A stretch of DNA of 64,000 bases from Pseudoalteromonas caenipelagi (lineage in GTDB: Bacteria; Pseudomonadota; Gammaproteobacteria; Enterobacterales; Alteromonadaceae). The translations under genes and the position numbers were made by a program. The notes beneath the pieces were generated by a model. That model saw nothing but the letters and a program-made list of their open reading frames with translations, was not told the origin of the DNA and did not search any database. Below are positions 40,471 to 48,345 of the stretch, in pieces. The stretch covers positions 434,001 to 498,000 of the forward strand of contig NZ_JABBPG010000002.1 of the NCBI RefSeq assembly GCF_013140855.1, in the 5' to 3' direction. Numbering within the stretch: the stretch's first letter is position 1; each line of letters begins with the position of its first letter.

Positions 40471-40867
40471 AAGAGAGCGTATTGCAAATGTGGGCATGGC
40501 TGCAGACTTTAACGAAGCACGTAAACGCCCTGTTCAATCGCCCCAGCTTTACGTGTTGCCGCTCGATGAAGACTACTCACTAGCCGAATCAATCACAGGC
40601 CAAGATGAATACACCATCACTGAGATTTTTGCGGTGATGATTGTGATCCCCTGTATTGGTGGCAACAAGCAAAGCGATGGCCAGGTTAAACAACTGCGCG
40701 GCCAAGTTAAGGCAGCAATTGCTGGGTTGACGTTTAAGCCCTGGCAACCCATTCAATTACACCGTGGTCGCATTGTTGAGCTAAACCACGCCACAAACAA
40801 CCTGATTTATCAATGCCAGTTCAAAGTCACTGGCTACATTACAGTAACCACAAAGGCCGCATTATGA
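40430..40867 (+). CDS. Tail terminator-like protein (Mu gp37, DUF1834-like)
   Basis: The 145-aa product has the gp37-like pattern PQLYVLPLDEDYSLAESITGQDEYTITEIFAVMIVIPC and QLRGQVKAAIAGLTFKPWQPIQL. Such proteins cap the tail tube before head joining. Its 5' end is built on the phased TTTAAA array, so the first ten codons (FNFDLNQIETALKRE) reflect that DNA signal. Confidence 0.72.
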   Translation: MFNFDLNQIETALKRERIANVGMAADFNEARKRPVQSPQLYVLPLDEDYSLAESITGQDEYTITEIFAVMIVIPCIGGNKQSDGQVKQLRGQVKAAIAGLTFKPWQPIQLHRGRIVELNHATNNLIYQCQFKVTGYITVTTKAAL

Positions 40868-41019
40868 AAAAAGACACCGCAGAGCCAAAACCAAAACTAA
40901 CGCCCGGGCAAATAGCCGAGCAAGCGCGAAATGCTTTGGCTGAACAAACAAACCGCCATCAGGTTGCAGGTGCGTTTACGCTCGATGACAACAACAAGCT
41001 AACGACTGGGGGTAAGTGA
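40864..41019 (+). CDS. Small tail-region protein (51 aa)
   Basis: ATG 40864 overlaps the preceding stop. The 51-aa hydrophilic product (KKDTAEPKPKLTPGQIAEQA) has no recognised domain. Small proteins of this kind precede the tail tube gene in many Mu-like phages. Confidence 0.6.
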   Translation: MKKDTAEPKPKLTPGQIAEQARNALAEQTNRHQVAGAFTLDDNNKLTTGGK

Positions 41020-41021
41020 TC

Positions 41022-41918
41022 ATGACCTGGCGCTTTAAAGATAAAATTCTATTAGCCGACGGGCTGGGTACCACGCTCACAGGGTTGCACGCAATTTATG
41101 CTTCAGACATTGAGTTTAGTATCGAGAGCGAAACTGATTCTGATGAAGTTGAAACAGCGCACAGCGGCGCGAGTTTGCAGGTGTATTACGGTCAACATAT
41201 ATCACTTAATTTTAAAACCCCGTTGGCAATGTGCGGTACGGCAGGCAGTTCCCCCGCTATCGCGCCGTTATTGCTGGCCTGTGGCATGGTGCAGGTGTCT
41301 ACCGCATCGAGCGTCACCTACACCAAAGGCCAACCAACTAAAGCTAAGTGCCTGCTGCGTTTTGGTAGCAATACGCATGAGATAAGTGAAATGCTGGGTA
41401 CGTTTAGCTTGAGCTTAGAGAAAGGCATCCCCCGTATTAATTGGCAATTTAAAGGCTTGTTCAGCCCCCCTATTCACTCTGCTGTTGCCCCTACTGTTGA
41501 TTGGGAGCGTTGGAAGCGCCCAGAGGTGTTGGGCGTTGCTTGCAACTCGGCGTTTACGCTAAACAATGTGGCGCGTACGCTCCATAAACTAACAATTGAT
41601 GTTGGTAATAATGTGATCTTTGACCGTGCAATTAATCACGAAGAGATCATGATAACGGGTCACGAGTCAAAGGCACAAATGACACTGAGCGCAGACGTAA
41701 TTGCCAATTTCAACCCATTTAATGAGGTTGGCCAAGTGCAGAACTTTGAGTTTACGCATGGTACGGACGCGGGAAATAAAGTCTCAATTTTGGGCCGCTA
41801 TCAAATGCCAGTACCTAAGTATGCGTCTTTAGAGAGTGAGCAAACGGGTTATGAACTGGACGGGAGCCTAGTGCCAAGCGGCGCTGGCTATGACGAACTA
41901 ACGTTAGTATTTGAGTGA
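41022..41918 (+). CDS. Major tail tube protein
   Basis: ATG 41022 (GGGGGTAAG upstream; GTG 41016 is an alternative) gives 298 aa. The product is beta-rich with the layout of long-tail tube proteins: LADGLGTTLTGLHAIYASDI, SLQVYYGQHISLNFKTPLA and a later FSLSLEKGIPRINWQFKGLF. The tube polymer sets tail diameter. It precedes the chaperone and tape-measure genes, as in siphophages. Confidence 0.75.
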   Translation: MTWRFKDKILLADGLGTTLTGLHAIYASDIEFSIESETDSDEVETAHSGASLQVYYGQHISLNFKTPLAMCGTAGSSPAIAPLLLACGMVQVSTASSVTYTKGQPTKAKCLLRFGSNTHEISEMLGTFSLSLEKGIPRINWQFKGLFSPPIHSAVAPTVDWERWKRPEVLGVACNSAFTLNNVARTLHKLTIDVGNNVIFDRAINHEEIMITGHESKAQMTLSADVIANFNPFNEVGQVQNFEFTHGTDAGNKVSILGRYQMPVPKYASLESEQTGYELDGSLVPSGAGYDELTLVFE

Positions 41919-41925
41919 TCTGACT

Positions 41926-42114
41926 ATGCAATTTCAAGCTGTGAATATGATGAATACAAAAACGGGTGAAATTGAGTTTTATACCGTACTGGTAACGTTT
42001 CCCAAGCTATCACCCACATATTGCTTTGACAGCAATGGGATTCTTAGGTTTGAGACTATGGAACAAGCACAAGAAGAAGCAAGCCGACTTGCTAACGCAT
42101 ACGAACAACATTGA
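41926..42114 (+). CDS. Small tail-region protein, unknown
   Basis: ATG 41926 gives 62 aa (MQFQAVNMMNTKTGEIEFYT) with a Gln/Glu/Ala-rich C-terminal helix. It lies between tail tube and chaperone genes. No family is recognised; TTG 41911 would extend it by five residues. Confidence 0.55.
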   Translation: MQFQAVNMMNTKTGEIEFYTVLVTFPKLSPTYCFDSNGILRFETMEQAQEEASRLANAYEQH

Positions 42115-42123
42115 GGCACAAGC

Positions 42124-42450
42124 ATGAATTTAAAACTTTTAGAGCAGTTAGAAAACGCGGTAATTAAAGCCCCGCTTAACTTTGATTTTGGCGGTGTGAA
42201 CTTTAAGTTTACTGCGCATATTAAAATGCTCACGACTGAGCAGATAGACGAACTAACAGTAACACAGCGCGCTGAAGACAAAGCGTTGGTAAAAGAATTA
42301 CTAGTTGGTTGGGAAGACTTTGTTGATCAAGGGGAAACGGTAGCATTTTCACAAGATGTGCTAGTGCAGTTGCTGAAATATGGCGGTATTGCTGGGCGTT
42401 TGGCCGCTGAATGCATTAACGCGCAATACCGAGTGCAGGAAAAAAACTAG
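42124..42450 (+). CDS. Tail assembly chaperone, short form (lambda G-like)
   Basis: The 108-aa product (MNLKLLEQLENAVIKAPLNF) lies just before the tape-measure gene like lambda gpG. Its last codons are GAA AAA AAC TAG, so a slippery A-AAA-AAC heptamer stands immediately before the stop. A ribosome slipping back one base continues into the next frame to 42815, making the longer chaperone form. Siphophages use this pair to hold the tape measure while the tail is built. Confidence 0.82.
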   Translation: MNLKLLEQLENAVIKAPLNFDFGGVNFKFTAHIKMLTTEQIDELTVTQRAEDKALVKELLVGWEDFVDQGETVAFSQDVLVQLLKYGGIAGRLAAECINAQYRVQEKN

Positions 42451-42815
42451 CCGACGTTGCTAGGTGGTTTTTGGGCGACCTAGCAGCAAGCAAAACCGTA
42501 GACGATGATTTGGCCCACTTTTGTGGGCCTATTACTAAGCCCAAAACACAAAATGAACTGTATGTATTGCCGCAGAACTGGCCTGCAGTGAATGCTCTCA
42601 CTCTCGCCAGCTCGCAGTGGCAATACTGTAAAGAGGGTGTAGAAATAGGTTTAGATTACGCCAGAGCAGAAATAGCCTGGCGCTATGCAGAGCTTAAATT
42701 AACGCCCTCCGACTTTAACAAACTGCAGTTTTTAGAGCGCTCAATAATAACAATACAAAGGCAAGGCGATGAGCAAAGACTTGAATCTAGCGTTACGCTT
42801 GAAGTACGACGGTAA
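42447..42815 (+). CDS. Tail assembly chaperone extension reached by -1 frameshift (lambda T-like)
   Basis: After the -1 slip at 42440-42447, reading continues CTA GCC GAC GTT with residues LADVARWFLGDLAASKTVDD and on to ITIQRQGDEQRLESSVTLEVRR, with no independent good start; TTG 42471 is the only early candidate. The DUF1799-like part includes LPQNWPAVNALTLASSQWQY and GLDYARAEIAWRYAELKL. It overlaps the tape-measure start by 47 bp. The whole fused product runs 42124-42815. Confidence 0.75.
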   Translation, partial: LADVARWFLGDLAASKTVDDDLAHFCGPITKPKTQNELYVLPQNWPAVNALTLASSQWQYCKEGVEIGLDYARAEIAWRYAELKLTPSDFNKLQFLERSIITIQRQGDEQRLESSVTLEVRR

Positions 42816-45708
42816 ATCGGTAACATCGGGTACCGCACGCAATGTGCGAGATTTAAATCAATTGCCGGTTGCCATACGCAAACAAGTGGCTGCTAACGAG
42901 CGCCTAGGCGCAAGCCAAGCAACACTCATGCGCCAGCAAACATCTATTGGCCATCAACTCGGCATTTTGCAAAGCGGTTACAGCGGTTTGGTCAGTGCTA
43001 TGTCGGGTGTTGTGGGTATCGGTACCGCCGCCATGTTTGTGCGCGACACGGGTAACGCCCAGTTACTTGATACGCGGTTAAAAGGGTTAACCAGCTCAGC
43101 GCGCGAATATAACGCGGTACAAAACTATCTATTTGCAACGGCCGATAGACTAAACACAAGTTACACCACACTCGCTGATTCATACTCCAAAATACTCAAC
43201 TTGCAAGAAGCGGGTGTTGTAACCCAAAGCCAAGGTGTGCAAATTTTAGAAGGCTTTGCTAACGCTGCTGCAAAAACAGGTGCAGGTAATGAACAGTTAA
43301 AACAAAGCTTGTTTGGTATGACCCAAGGCATGACGGCAGGCGTACTGCGCGCTGAAGAGCTAAACCAAGTCACCGAACCGTTGCCTGGCTTAATGCAAAA
43401 GCTCGACAAAGCCTCAGGACAAGCTGCGGGTGGCTTTAGGCAAATGGTGAACGACGGCAAAGTCACAAGCCAAATGTTTAAGCGCTACCTCATCAAAGCG
43501 TTAAACGAGTATGCAGGCGCGGCCGAAGCTACCGAGGGCAAAATTAACGCAAGCTTTGCGGAAATGGGCAACGAGTACCAGCGCTTAATACGTGAGTATG
43601 AAAAGCCCGTAAACTTTGCTGTTACCAGCGTTGTAAGCGTACTTAAAAGCGCGATGGTTGAGCTACGTGAAAACAAGGGCTTGGTTGAGGGGCTAACCAC
43701 ATCGGCCACGGCGCTTGCCATTGTGATTGGCTCAAAATTGGTGGGTAGTGCTGCACAATCCGCCACTGTGTTTGCAAGCCAAGCTTTAGCTAAGAACAGA
43801 GCACTACAAGCGAGTTTAGCACTAGCAGCACAAGAACAACGCAGTGCGGTTATTCAACACAAAGCGGCGGTACAGGCGCAGCAATTTGCACAACATCAAC
43901 TGAACGTTGCTCGTACTACAGAGCTAAGAAGCCGTGCAATTGCGCAATTAGCGATTGCAAACCAACGCGCCGTAGCAACGCAAGCAACACTCACAGCAGC
44001 TACAAACAATTACTCAGTGGCAGCAGCAAGGGCAAATGTTGTTACGCGCACACTGGCAAGTGGTATGGCGCTATTGGGTGGCCCCGCAGGCATTGCTGTT
44101 ACGGCCGCTTTAGGTATTGCCTATTTTGCATCGCAAAGCGATGAAGCCAGTACGAGCACTAAAGAACTTAAAACCTACCTCTACGATTTAAGCGACGCGT
44201 TTGACTCGGTAAACAATGCCAACGCTCGTTCGCAGTTTAATACCGCCAAAAACAAAATAGCGAACTACACCACCAATATTGAAAACGCATATGAAAAGCT
44301 TAAAAGGTTCAAAACACTTGAGCAACAAGCAAGCTCCGACAAAAGTAAGTTTCACTACAAACAGCAAATAGCTGAGGTCGAACGCTACATTCAATCGCAA
44401 TCTCAGCTACGCGCTGAAACAATGAAAACCGCCCAGGATATTGCAAATATTGGTAATAATCTCGAAAGCTTACCGTGGCAAAAGCTCAAAGAGCAAAGCA
44501 AGGAAGCAGTGGCAGAACTACCCGAAAACATCAAACGCTTACAAGTCAGTTTGCTCAGTGAAGAAGCGGCGCTTAAACACAGTTACAACAAACGCAAACA
44601 AATGGTTGAAACGGCCCGTGATAATGATGCGGCTAACACCAATAAATACAACGCGATTTTAAAGCAGCTTGCGGCTAAATATTCAGATGATTTAACGCAG
44701 CTTAAAGAGAAAAAAGAAGCCGAAAAAACACGTATACAAAACCAAGCCGAGCGAAAACGTAAAAACGACCAACGCGCAGCGCTTGAAAACCGCATTGCAC
44801 AAGTTAAAGGCTTTGCGAACCGTGAAGCGCTAGAAGCGTACAATAGTACGTTGCAGGTTGAGCAAGCTCGGCAACAAGCGCGTATCGATGCAAAGCGGCG
44901 TTCACAAATTGGTTTAGCTGCGAATGACGATGCCGGTGAAATAAAATACAACACAGATAATGAGATTAGAGACTTAGAACGTCAGCAAGAATTGCTGGCT
45001 GCACAAGGGTACCAAAGCCAACGAGAAGCCGACGAAGCCGCGCACCAAGAGCGACTAATGCAAATTCGTACCCGCCACACTGGCCCACTGCAAGCCCAGT
45101 TACTTGAGTTTGCCAATTTCGAGAAAAAAACAGCGTTGGAGAAAACTAGTGCTGTAGTTGGACTCGGTGCGGCTGGGCTTAAAGCCATGGGAGAGCAGAG
45201 CAAAAAAGCATTTAAGATGTATAAAGCATTTGCTATCAGTCAGGCACTCATCAAAACATACGAATCAGCAACTAGTGCATACTCTGCACTTGCTTGGATT
45301 AAACCTATCGGCCCTGCTCTTGGTGCTGCGGCCGCAGCCGCTGCGGTTGCTATGGGTATGGCACAAGTTCGGCAGATTAAAGCCCAGCAACCAGCGGGTA
45401 TTGCACACGGTGGTTTAGATTACGTACCAAACGAAAGCACCTACCTACTGCAACGTGGCGAGCGTGTTCTATCTCCCAAACAGAATATTGAGATCAGCGC
45501 CATGGCCCGCCATTACAATGCAGGCGAACGTCAAGGTACTGGCAATATCAGCTTTAACATTACCAACCAGATAATGGTGCAAGGCGGTGCGGATGAAGCC
45601 AGCTCTAATCGCGTTGGGCAAGATATAGGTAAGCAAATTACAGCGTTGATCATTAAAGACATTCAAGAGAATGGTGTTATTATCAAGTCAATTAGAAATG
45701 CGGCTTAA
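42769..45708 (+). CDS. Tape-measure protein
   Basis: The 979-aa product has the tape-measure domain near its N terminus (SSAREYNAVQNYLFATADRLNTSY, SLFGMTQGMTAGVLRAEELNQV), a hydrophobic segment near residues 420-450 (ALLGGPAGIAVTAALGIAYFA), long Ala/Gln/Lys-rich coiled coils and a second hydrophobic part (GPALGAAAAAAAVAMGMA). It sets tail length and helps DNA entry. At roughly 1.5 angstrom per residue it would give a tail of about 150 nm. Confidence 0.92.
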   Translation: MSKDLNLALRLKYDGKSVTSGTARNVRDLNQLPVAIRKQVAANERLGASQATLMRQQTSIGHQLGILQSGYSGLVSAMSGVVGIGTAAMFVRDTGNAQLLDTRLKGLTSSAREYNAVQNYLFATADRLNTSYTTLADSYSKILNLQEAGVVTQSQGVQILEGFANAAAKTGAGNEQLKQSLFGMTQGMTAGVLRAEELNQVTEPLPGLMQKLDKASGQAAGGFRQMVNDGKVTSQMFKRYLIKALNEYAGAAEATEGKINASFAEMGNEYQRLIREYEKPVNFAVTSVVSVLKSAMVELRENKGLVEGLTTSATALAIVIGSKLVGSAAQSATVFASQALAKNRALQASLALAAQEQRSAVIQHKAAVQAQQFAQHQLNVARTTELRSRAIAQLAIANQRAVATQATLTAATNNYSVAAARANVVTRTLASGMALLGGPAGIAVTAALGIAYFASQSDEASTSTKELKTYLYDLSDAFDSVNNANARSQFNTAKNKIANYTTNIENAYEKLKRFKTLEQQASSDKSKFHYKQQIAEVERYIQSQSQLRAETMKTAQDIANIGNNLESLPWQKLKEQSKEAVAELPENIKRLQVSLLSEEAALKHSYNKRKQMVETARDNDAANTNKYNAILKQLAAKYSDDLTQLKEKKEAEKTRIQNQAERKRKNDQRAALENRIAQVKGFANREALEAYNSTLQVEQARQQARIDAKRRSQIGLAANDDAGEIKYNTDNEIRDLERQQELLAAQGYQSQREADEAAHQERLMQIRTRHTGPLQAQLLEFANFEKKTALEKTSAVVGLGAAGLKAMGEQSKKAFKMYKAFAISQALIKTYESATSAYSALAWIKPIGPALGAAAAAAAVAMGMAQVRQIKAQQPAGIAHGGLDYVPNESTYLLQRGERVLSPKQNIEISAMARHYNAGERQGTGNISFNITNQIMVQGGADEASSNRVGQDIGKQITALIIKDIQENGVIIKSIRNAA

Positions 45709-45724
45709 TTTTACAAGGATAGCT

Positions 45725-46693
45725 ATGGGTTTTGGGCTTATATTAGTATTAATAATCATAAGTACATTCATTTTTAAAGTGCTTCTAATCGTTAGCGAAA
45801 AGGCTAAACATGATCGTGTTTTGTTTTACTTGGCTTTAAGTATGTTGTTGCCATCAATGCTTTTATCGGCTTGGTATTTGAGAAGCTTTGGTATTAACTC
45901 ATCAAACCTTAACTTTGATACATGGGTAAATGTTGCAACATTCTTTAATAATGCATTTAGCCCTATATTATTAGTTGCCACTATAGTGCTGCTTTACGCA
46001 ACATGGAGATCTAGCGAAAGGGAGTTATCTATGATGAGAGCTTTGACTCTAAGTAACGAAATATTGAATAGATTGGAAAACATTTGCGAGAAGGTGAAGC
46101 AACGTTTGGAAAGTGAGCAGCTTGAACCTTTAGATGGTTTTCATATTGTCAAAAATAGACTAAAAAACAAGTTCAAGACTCATGCAAACAAACTTAAAAA
46201 TACACCAAACGAAGAGGTTCAAAGAATTTTAAAGAGTCTCTCTCTGACGCCCTCGAATTTGAGAGAGTGCATCGAGAGAGAAGATGTCAACACTCAAGGT
46301 AAAAATAAAGGTTTTTCCTATGAAAATATCAATCACTTAAATGATTTAAATCACGCTATTCGTAATGAAATGAAAAAAGAGGCTATGTTTCACACCTCAA
46401 GAAACCGATATTTTTTTATCGTACTTGAAAGTCTTGCAGAGAATTGTGAACAATTACAATCACTTGATAAATTGAACAACGAGAATTCGGATTACTTGTC
46501 ATCAGGTTACAGAGCGATTCGACTTGCCCTTGGAGATAAACTTTTGATGTTTTTGTATAATTATTATAAAGAGTCAATAGATATAAAAAACGAAGGCAGT
46601 AATCACTTATTAAAAGGAAGCCAGGGAAATATAGAAAAGCACCTAAAAAACTTAACTGAAAATTTGGAGACAAGTGCTACAAAAACTATGTAA
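45725..46693 (+). CDS. AbiC-like membrane protein, moron in the tail operon
   Basis: ATG 45725 with AAGGA gives 322 aa. Three membrane helices open the protein (FGLILVLIIISTFIFKVLLIV, VLFYLALSMLLPSMLLSAW, FFNNAFSPILLVATIVLLYA). A long helical domain with Lys/Asn-rich coils follows, and a conserved-looking YLSSGYRAIRLALGDKLLMFLYNYY. This resembles the putative phage abortive-infection (AbiC-like) family. Its DNA is clearly richer in A+T than the tail genes on both sides, and the late dyad begins inside its stop region. It is a good candidate for an acquired anti-phage or exclusion gene; the family call is by eye. Confidence 0.6.
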   Translation: MGFGLILVLIIISTFIFKVLLIVSEKAKHDRVLFYLALSMLLPSMLLSAWYLRSFGINSSNLNFDTWVNVATFFNNAFSPILLVATIVLLYATWRSSERELSMMRALTLSNEILNRLENICEKVKQRLESEQLEPLDGFHIVKNRLKNKFKTHANKLKNTPNEEVQRILKSLSLTPSNLRECIEREDVNTQGKNKGFSYENINHLNDLNHAIRNEMKKEAMFHTSRNRYFFIVLESLAENCEQLQSLDKLNNENSDYLSSGYRAIRLALGDKLLMFLYNYYKESIDIKNEGSNHLLKGSQGNIEKHLKNLTENLETSATKTM

Positions 46694-46704
46694 ACCACTT
46701 TCCA
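46687..46704 (+). promoter_or_regulatory. Late-activator dyad, copy 3
   Basis: TATGTAAACCACTTTCCA is identical to 36888-36905, and the 60 bp that follow are also similar up to the ATGG of the next gene. It would restart transcription of the distal tail genes after the AbiC-like moron. Confidence 0.55.
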
Positions 46705-46770
46705 CCCTCCCCTTAGCTCCATTTTTTTTTACACTCGCTCTAACGATTTGAACACGAGCGATGAGAAATA

Positions 46771-47376
46771 ATGGAGCATTTGCCACTCCCTAAACCGCCG
46801 AAATCTTGTGTATTCAGACTGGTCCCCAATAGCCAGTTACACGTTAATAAAGCTAATAATGCAACAGAAGTATTCGACGACGAGGGCGCGTATTGGGAGT
46901 TTGAAATTGAGCTGAACAACGTGCCAGAAGCTGATGCGTTGGTGCTCGACGCGTTTTTAGCAAAACTGCGCGGCTCAGTCGGTGCGTTCCTAATGCATGA
47001 CTATCGTTACGAGCAAACCGAGCTAACCACAAATGCCTATGTGAGTGGCTCGAATCAAGACGGCAATACATTGGCTGTTACTAACCTGCCAGCGGGCCAA
47101 ATTTATGCTCGCGCTGGTTCTAAAATTCAAATTGGTGTTGGCGGTGCAGCTGAATTAAAAGTGCTGACCGAGGATGTTGTGCCAGCAAGTTACGGCGCAA
47201 CAATGCTGCATTTTGAGTCGCCCATGCGTCGCATCCCTATGCATAACACCCCTGTTATTTTTTATAAGCCAGCGGGTGTATTTCGACTCGCTGACAACAA
47301 GCAAGGATTGGCCGATGCGCAGTATAAAAATGGCATTGTAACGAGCTGGCGCATCAAAGGGCGAGAGGCGTTTTAA
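46771..47376 (+). CDS. Distal tail protein
   Basis: The 201-aa product (FRLVPNSQLHVNKANNATEV, ending SWRIKGREAF) is beta-rich and stands directly after the tape-measure region, before two more tip genes. Homologues occur at this place in B3/D3112-like phages and are thought to sit at the tail end. The precise family is not identified. Confidence 0.62.
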   Translation: MEHLPLPKPPKSCVFRLVPNSQLHVNKANNATEVFDDEGAYWEFEIELNNVPEADALVLDAFLAKLRGSVGAFLMHDYRYEQTELTTNAYVSGSNQDGNTLAVTNLPAGQIYARAGSKIQIGVGGAAELKVLTEDVVPASYGATMLHFESPMRRIPMHNTPVIFYKPAGVFRLADNKQGLADAQYKNGIVTSWRIKGREAF

Positions 47377-47963
47377 TGGAAGCGGTTAAACTCTCCCTTA
47401 TTGATAAAATAGCCAACGGCAGAGCGCGCTACTTTGTACGTTTAAATTTGCCTGATGGCGATTTGCTATTACACACAGGTGTTGGCGAGCGCCGTTTTTT
47501 AGGTGGTACCTGGCATGGCTTAGGTGCACTTGGCCAAGTAAGCGAGATACCCGCCAACGACTCAAATACCGTTAGCAGCATTCGCCTGACGCTAACCACC
47601 CCAAACTCTGACATTTTGGGCGAAGTTGCCGCCAATGACCCTATCGGCTCACAGGTAGATATTTACCTCGTGAGTGTTGATGAGCATTACCGCGTTGACG
47701 AGTACCAGTTAATCGAGAGCGGCTTTATTGCTACGTGCGACACAGAGCGCGGTGCGCTGTCAAAAATAACTCTATCGGTTACGGGCGAGTCACAGCGATG
47801 GCAGCAGGCCCGTTTGCACCAACGTTGGAACGACTCAACACAAAAAGCACTTTACCCGGGAGATGAGTTTTTCTCAGAGCATGCATCAACGGTTGAGCAT
47901 GTATTGCCCGATACACAACCAGGTAGGCGCGTGGGAGGTAACAGTGAAATCCGTCATCGCTAA
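47376..47963 (+). CDS. Tail tip protein (DUF2163-like)
   Basis: The 195-aa product has the pattern YFVRLNLPDGDLLLHTGVGERRF, GLGALGQVSEIP and a C-terminal stretch RWNDSTQKALYPGDEFFSEH, shared with the tail-baseplate proteins of gene-transfer-agent and Mu-like siphophages. It abuts the preceding gene and overlaps the next by 20 bp. It likely forms part of the hub. Confidence 0.68.
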   Translation: MEAVKLSLIDKIANGRARYFVRLNLPDGDLLLHTGVGERRFLGGTWHGLGALGQVSEIPANDSNTVSSIRLTLTTPNSDILGEVAANDPIGSQVDIYLVSVDEHYRVDEYQLIESGFIATCDTERGALSKITLSVTGESQRWQQARLHQRWNDSTQKALYPGDEFFSEHASTVEHVLPDTQPGRRVGGNSEIRHR

Positions 47964-48345
47964 GCTAGACGCCTATTTACAAAGCTGTGAGCACACTCCC
48001 TTTGAGTTGGGTGTGTTTGATTGTTGTTTGTTTGTAGCTGATTGGGTGAAGTATGTGCACGGCTTTGACCCTGCCCCAGAGCGTGGCACTTATACCACGT
48101 TTAAACAGGGTTTAAACATCATTAAACGTGACTTTAAACGCACCTTTGAAAGCCGTTTAAACGCAAAACCCAACTCTATAGGTTTTGCTACACGGGGCGA
48201 TATTGCGCTGTGCAACTATGAGCGAGAATTGGTAGGTGGCATTATTGGCCTTGGTTGCGTGTATACCGTGTCTGATTATGGTGTAACAACCCTATCGCTT
48301 GATGCAGTCCGCTACGTTTACTCGTTGGGTGATATTCATGGGTAA
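47944..48345 (+). CDS. NlpC/P60-like tail cell-wall protein (DUF6950-like)
   Basis: GTG 47944 with GGGAGGT gives 133 aa. The sequence HTPFELGVFDCCLFVADWVKYVHG and GDIALCNYERELVGGIIGLGCVYTVSDYG fits the small papain-like tail peptidases (Cys in DCC, a later His region missing or changed). In siphophages this gene sits between distal tail and tip genes and opens the wall during entry. Its middle codes for KQGLNIIKRDFKRTFESRLN, encoded by an 11-bp-phased TTTAAA array. Confidence 0.65.
   Translation: MKSVIAKLDAYLQSCEHTPFELGVFDCCLFVADWVKYVHGFDPAPERGTYTTFKQGLNIIKRDFKRTFESRLNAKPNSIGFATRGDIALCNYERELVGGIIGLGCVYTVSDYGVTTLSLDAVRYVYSLGDIHG
48100..48161. repeat. Phased TTTAAA array 5, inside a coding region
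   Basis: Boxes start at 48100 (TTTAAA), 48111 (TTTAAA), 48122 (TTAAAC), 48133 (TTTAAA), 48145 (TTTGAA) and 48156 (TTTAAA), stepping 11, 11, 11, 12 and 11 bp. The codons cannot explain an 11-bp period, since it is not a multiple of three. Confidence 0.75.

Noticed and set aside
48061..48170. Array 5 as ordinary codon bias for Phe/Lys
   Set aside because: Codons cannot give an 11-bp period; boxes fall in all three frames, so the periodicity is a DNA-level signal.
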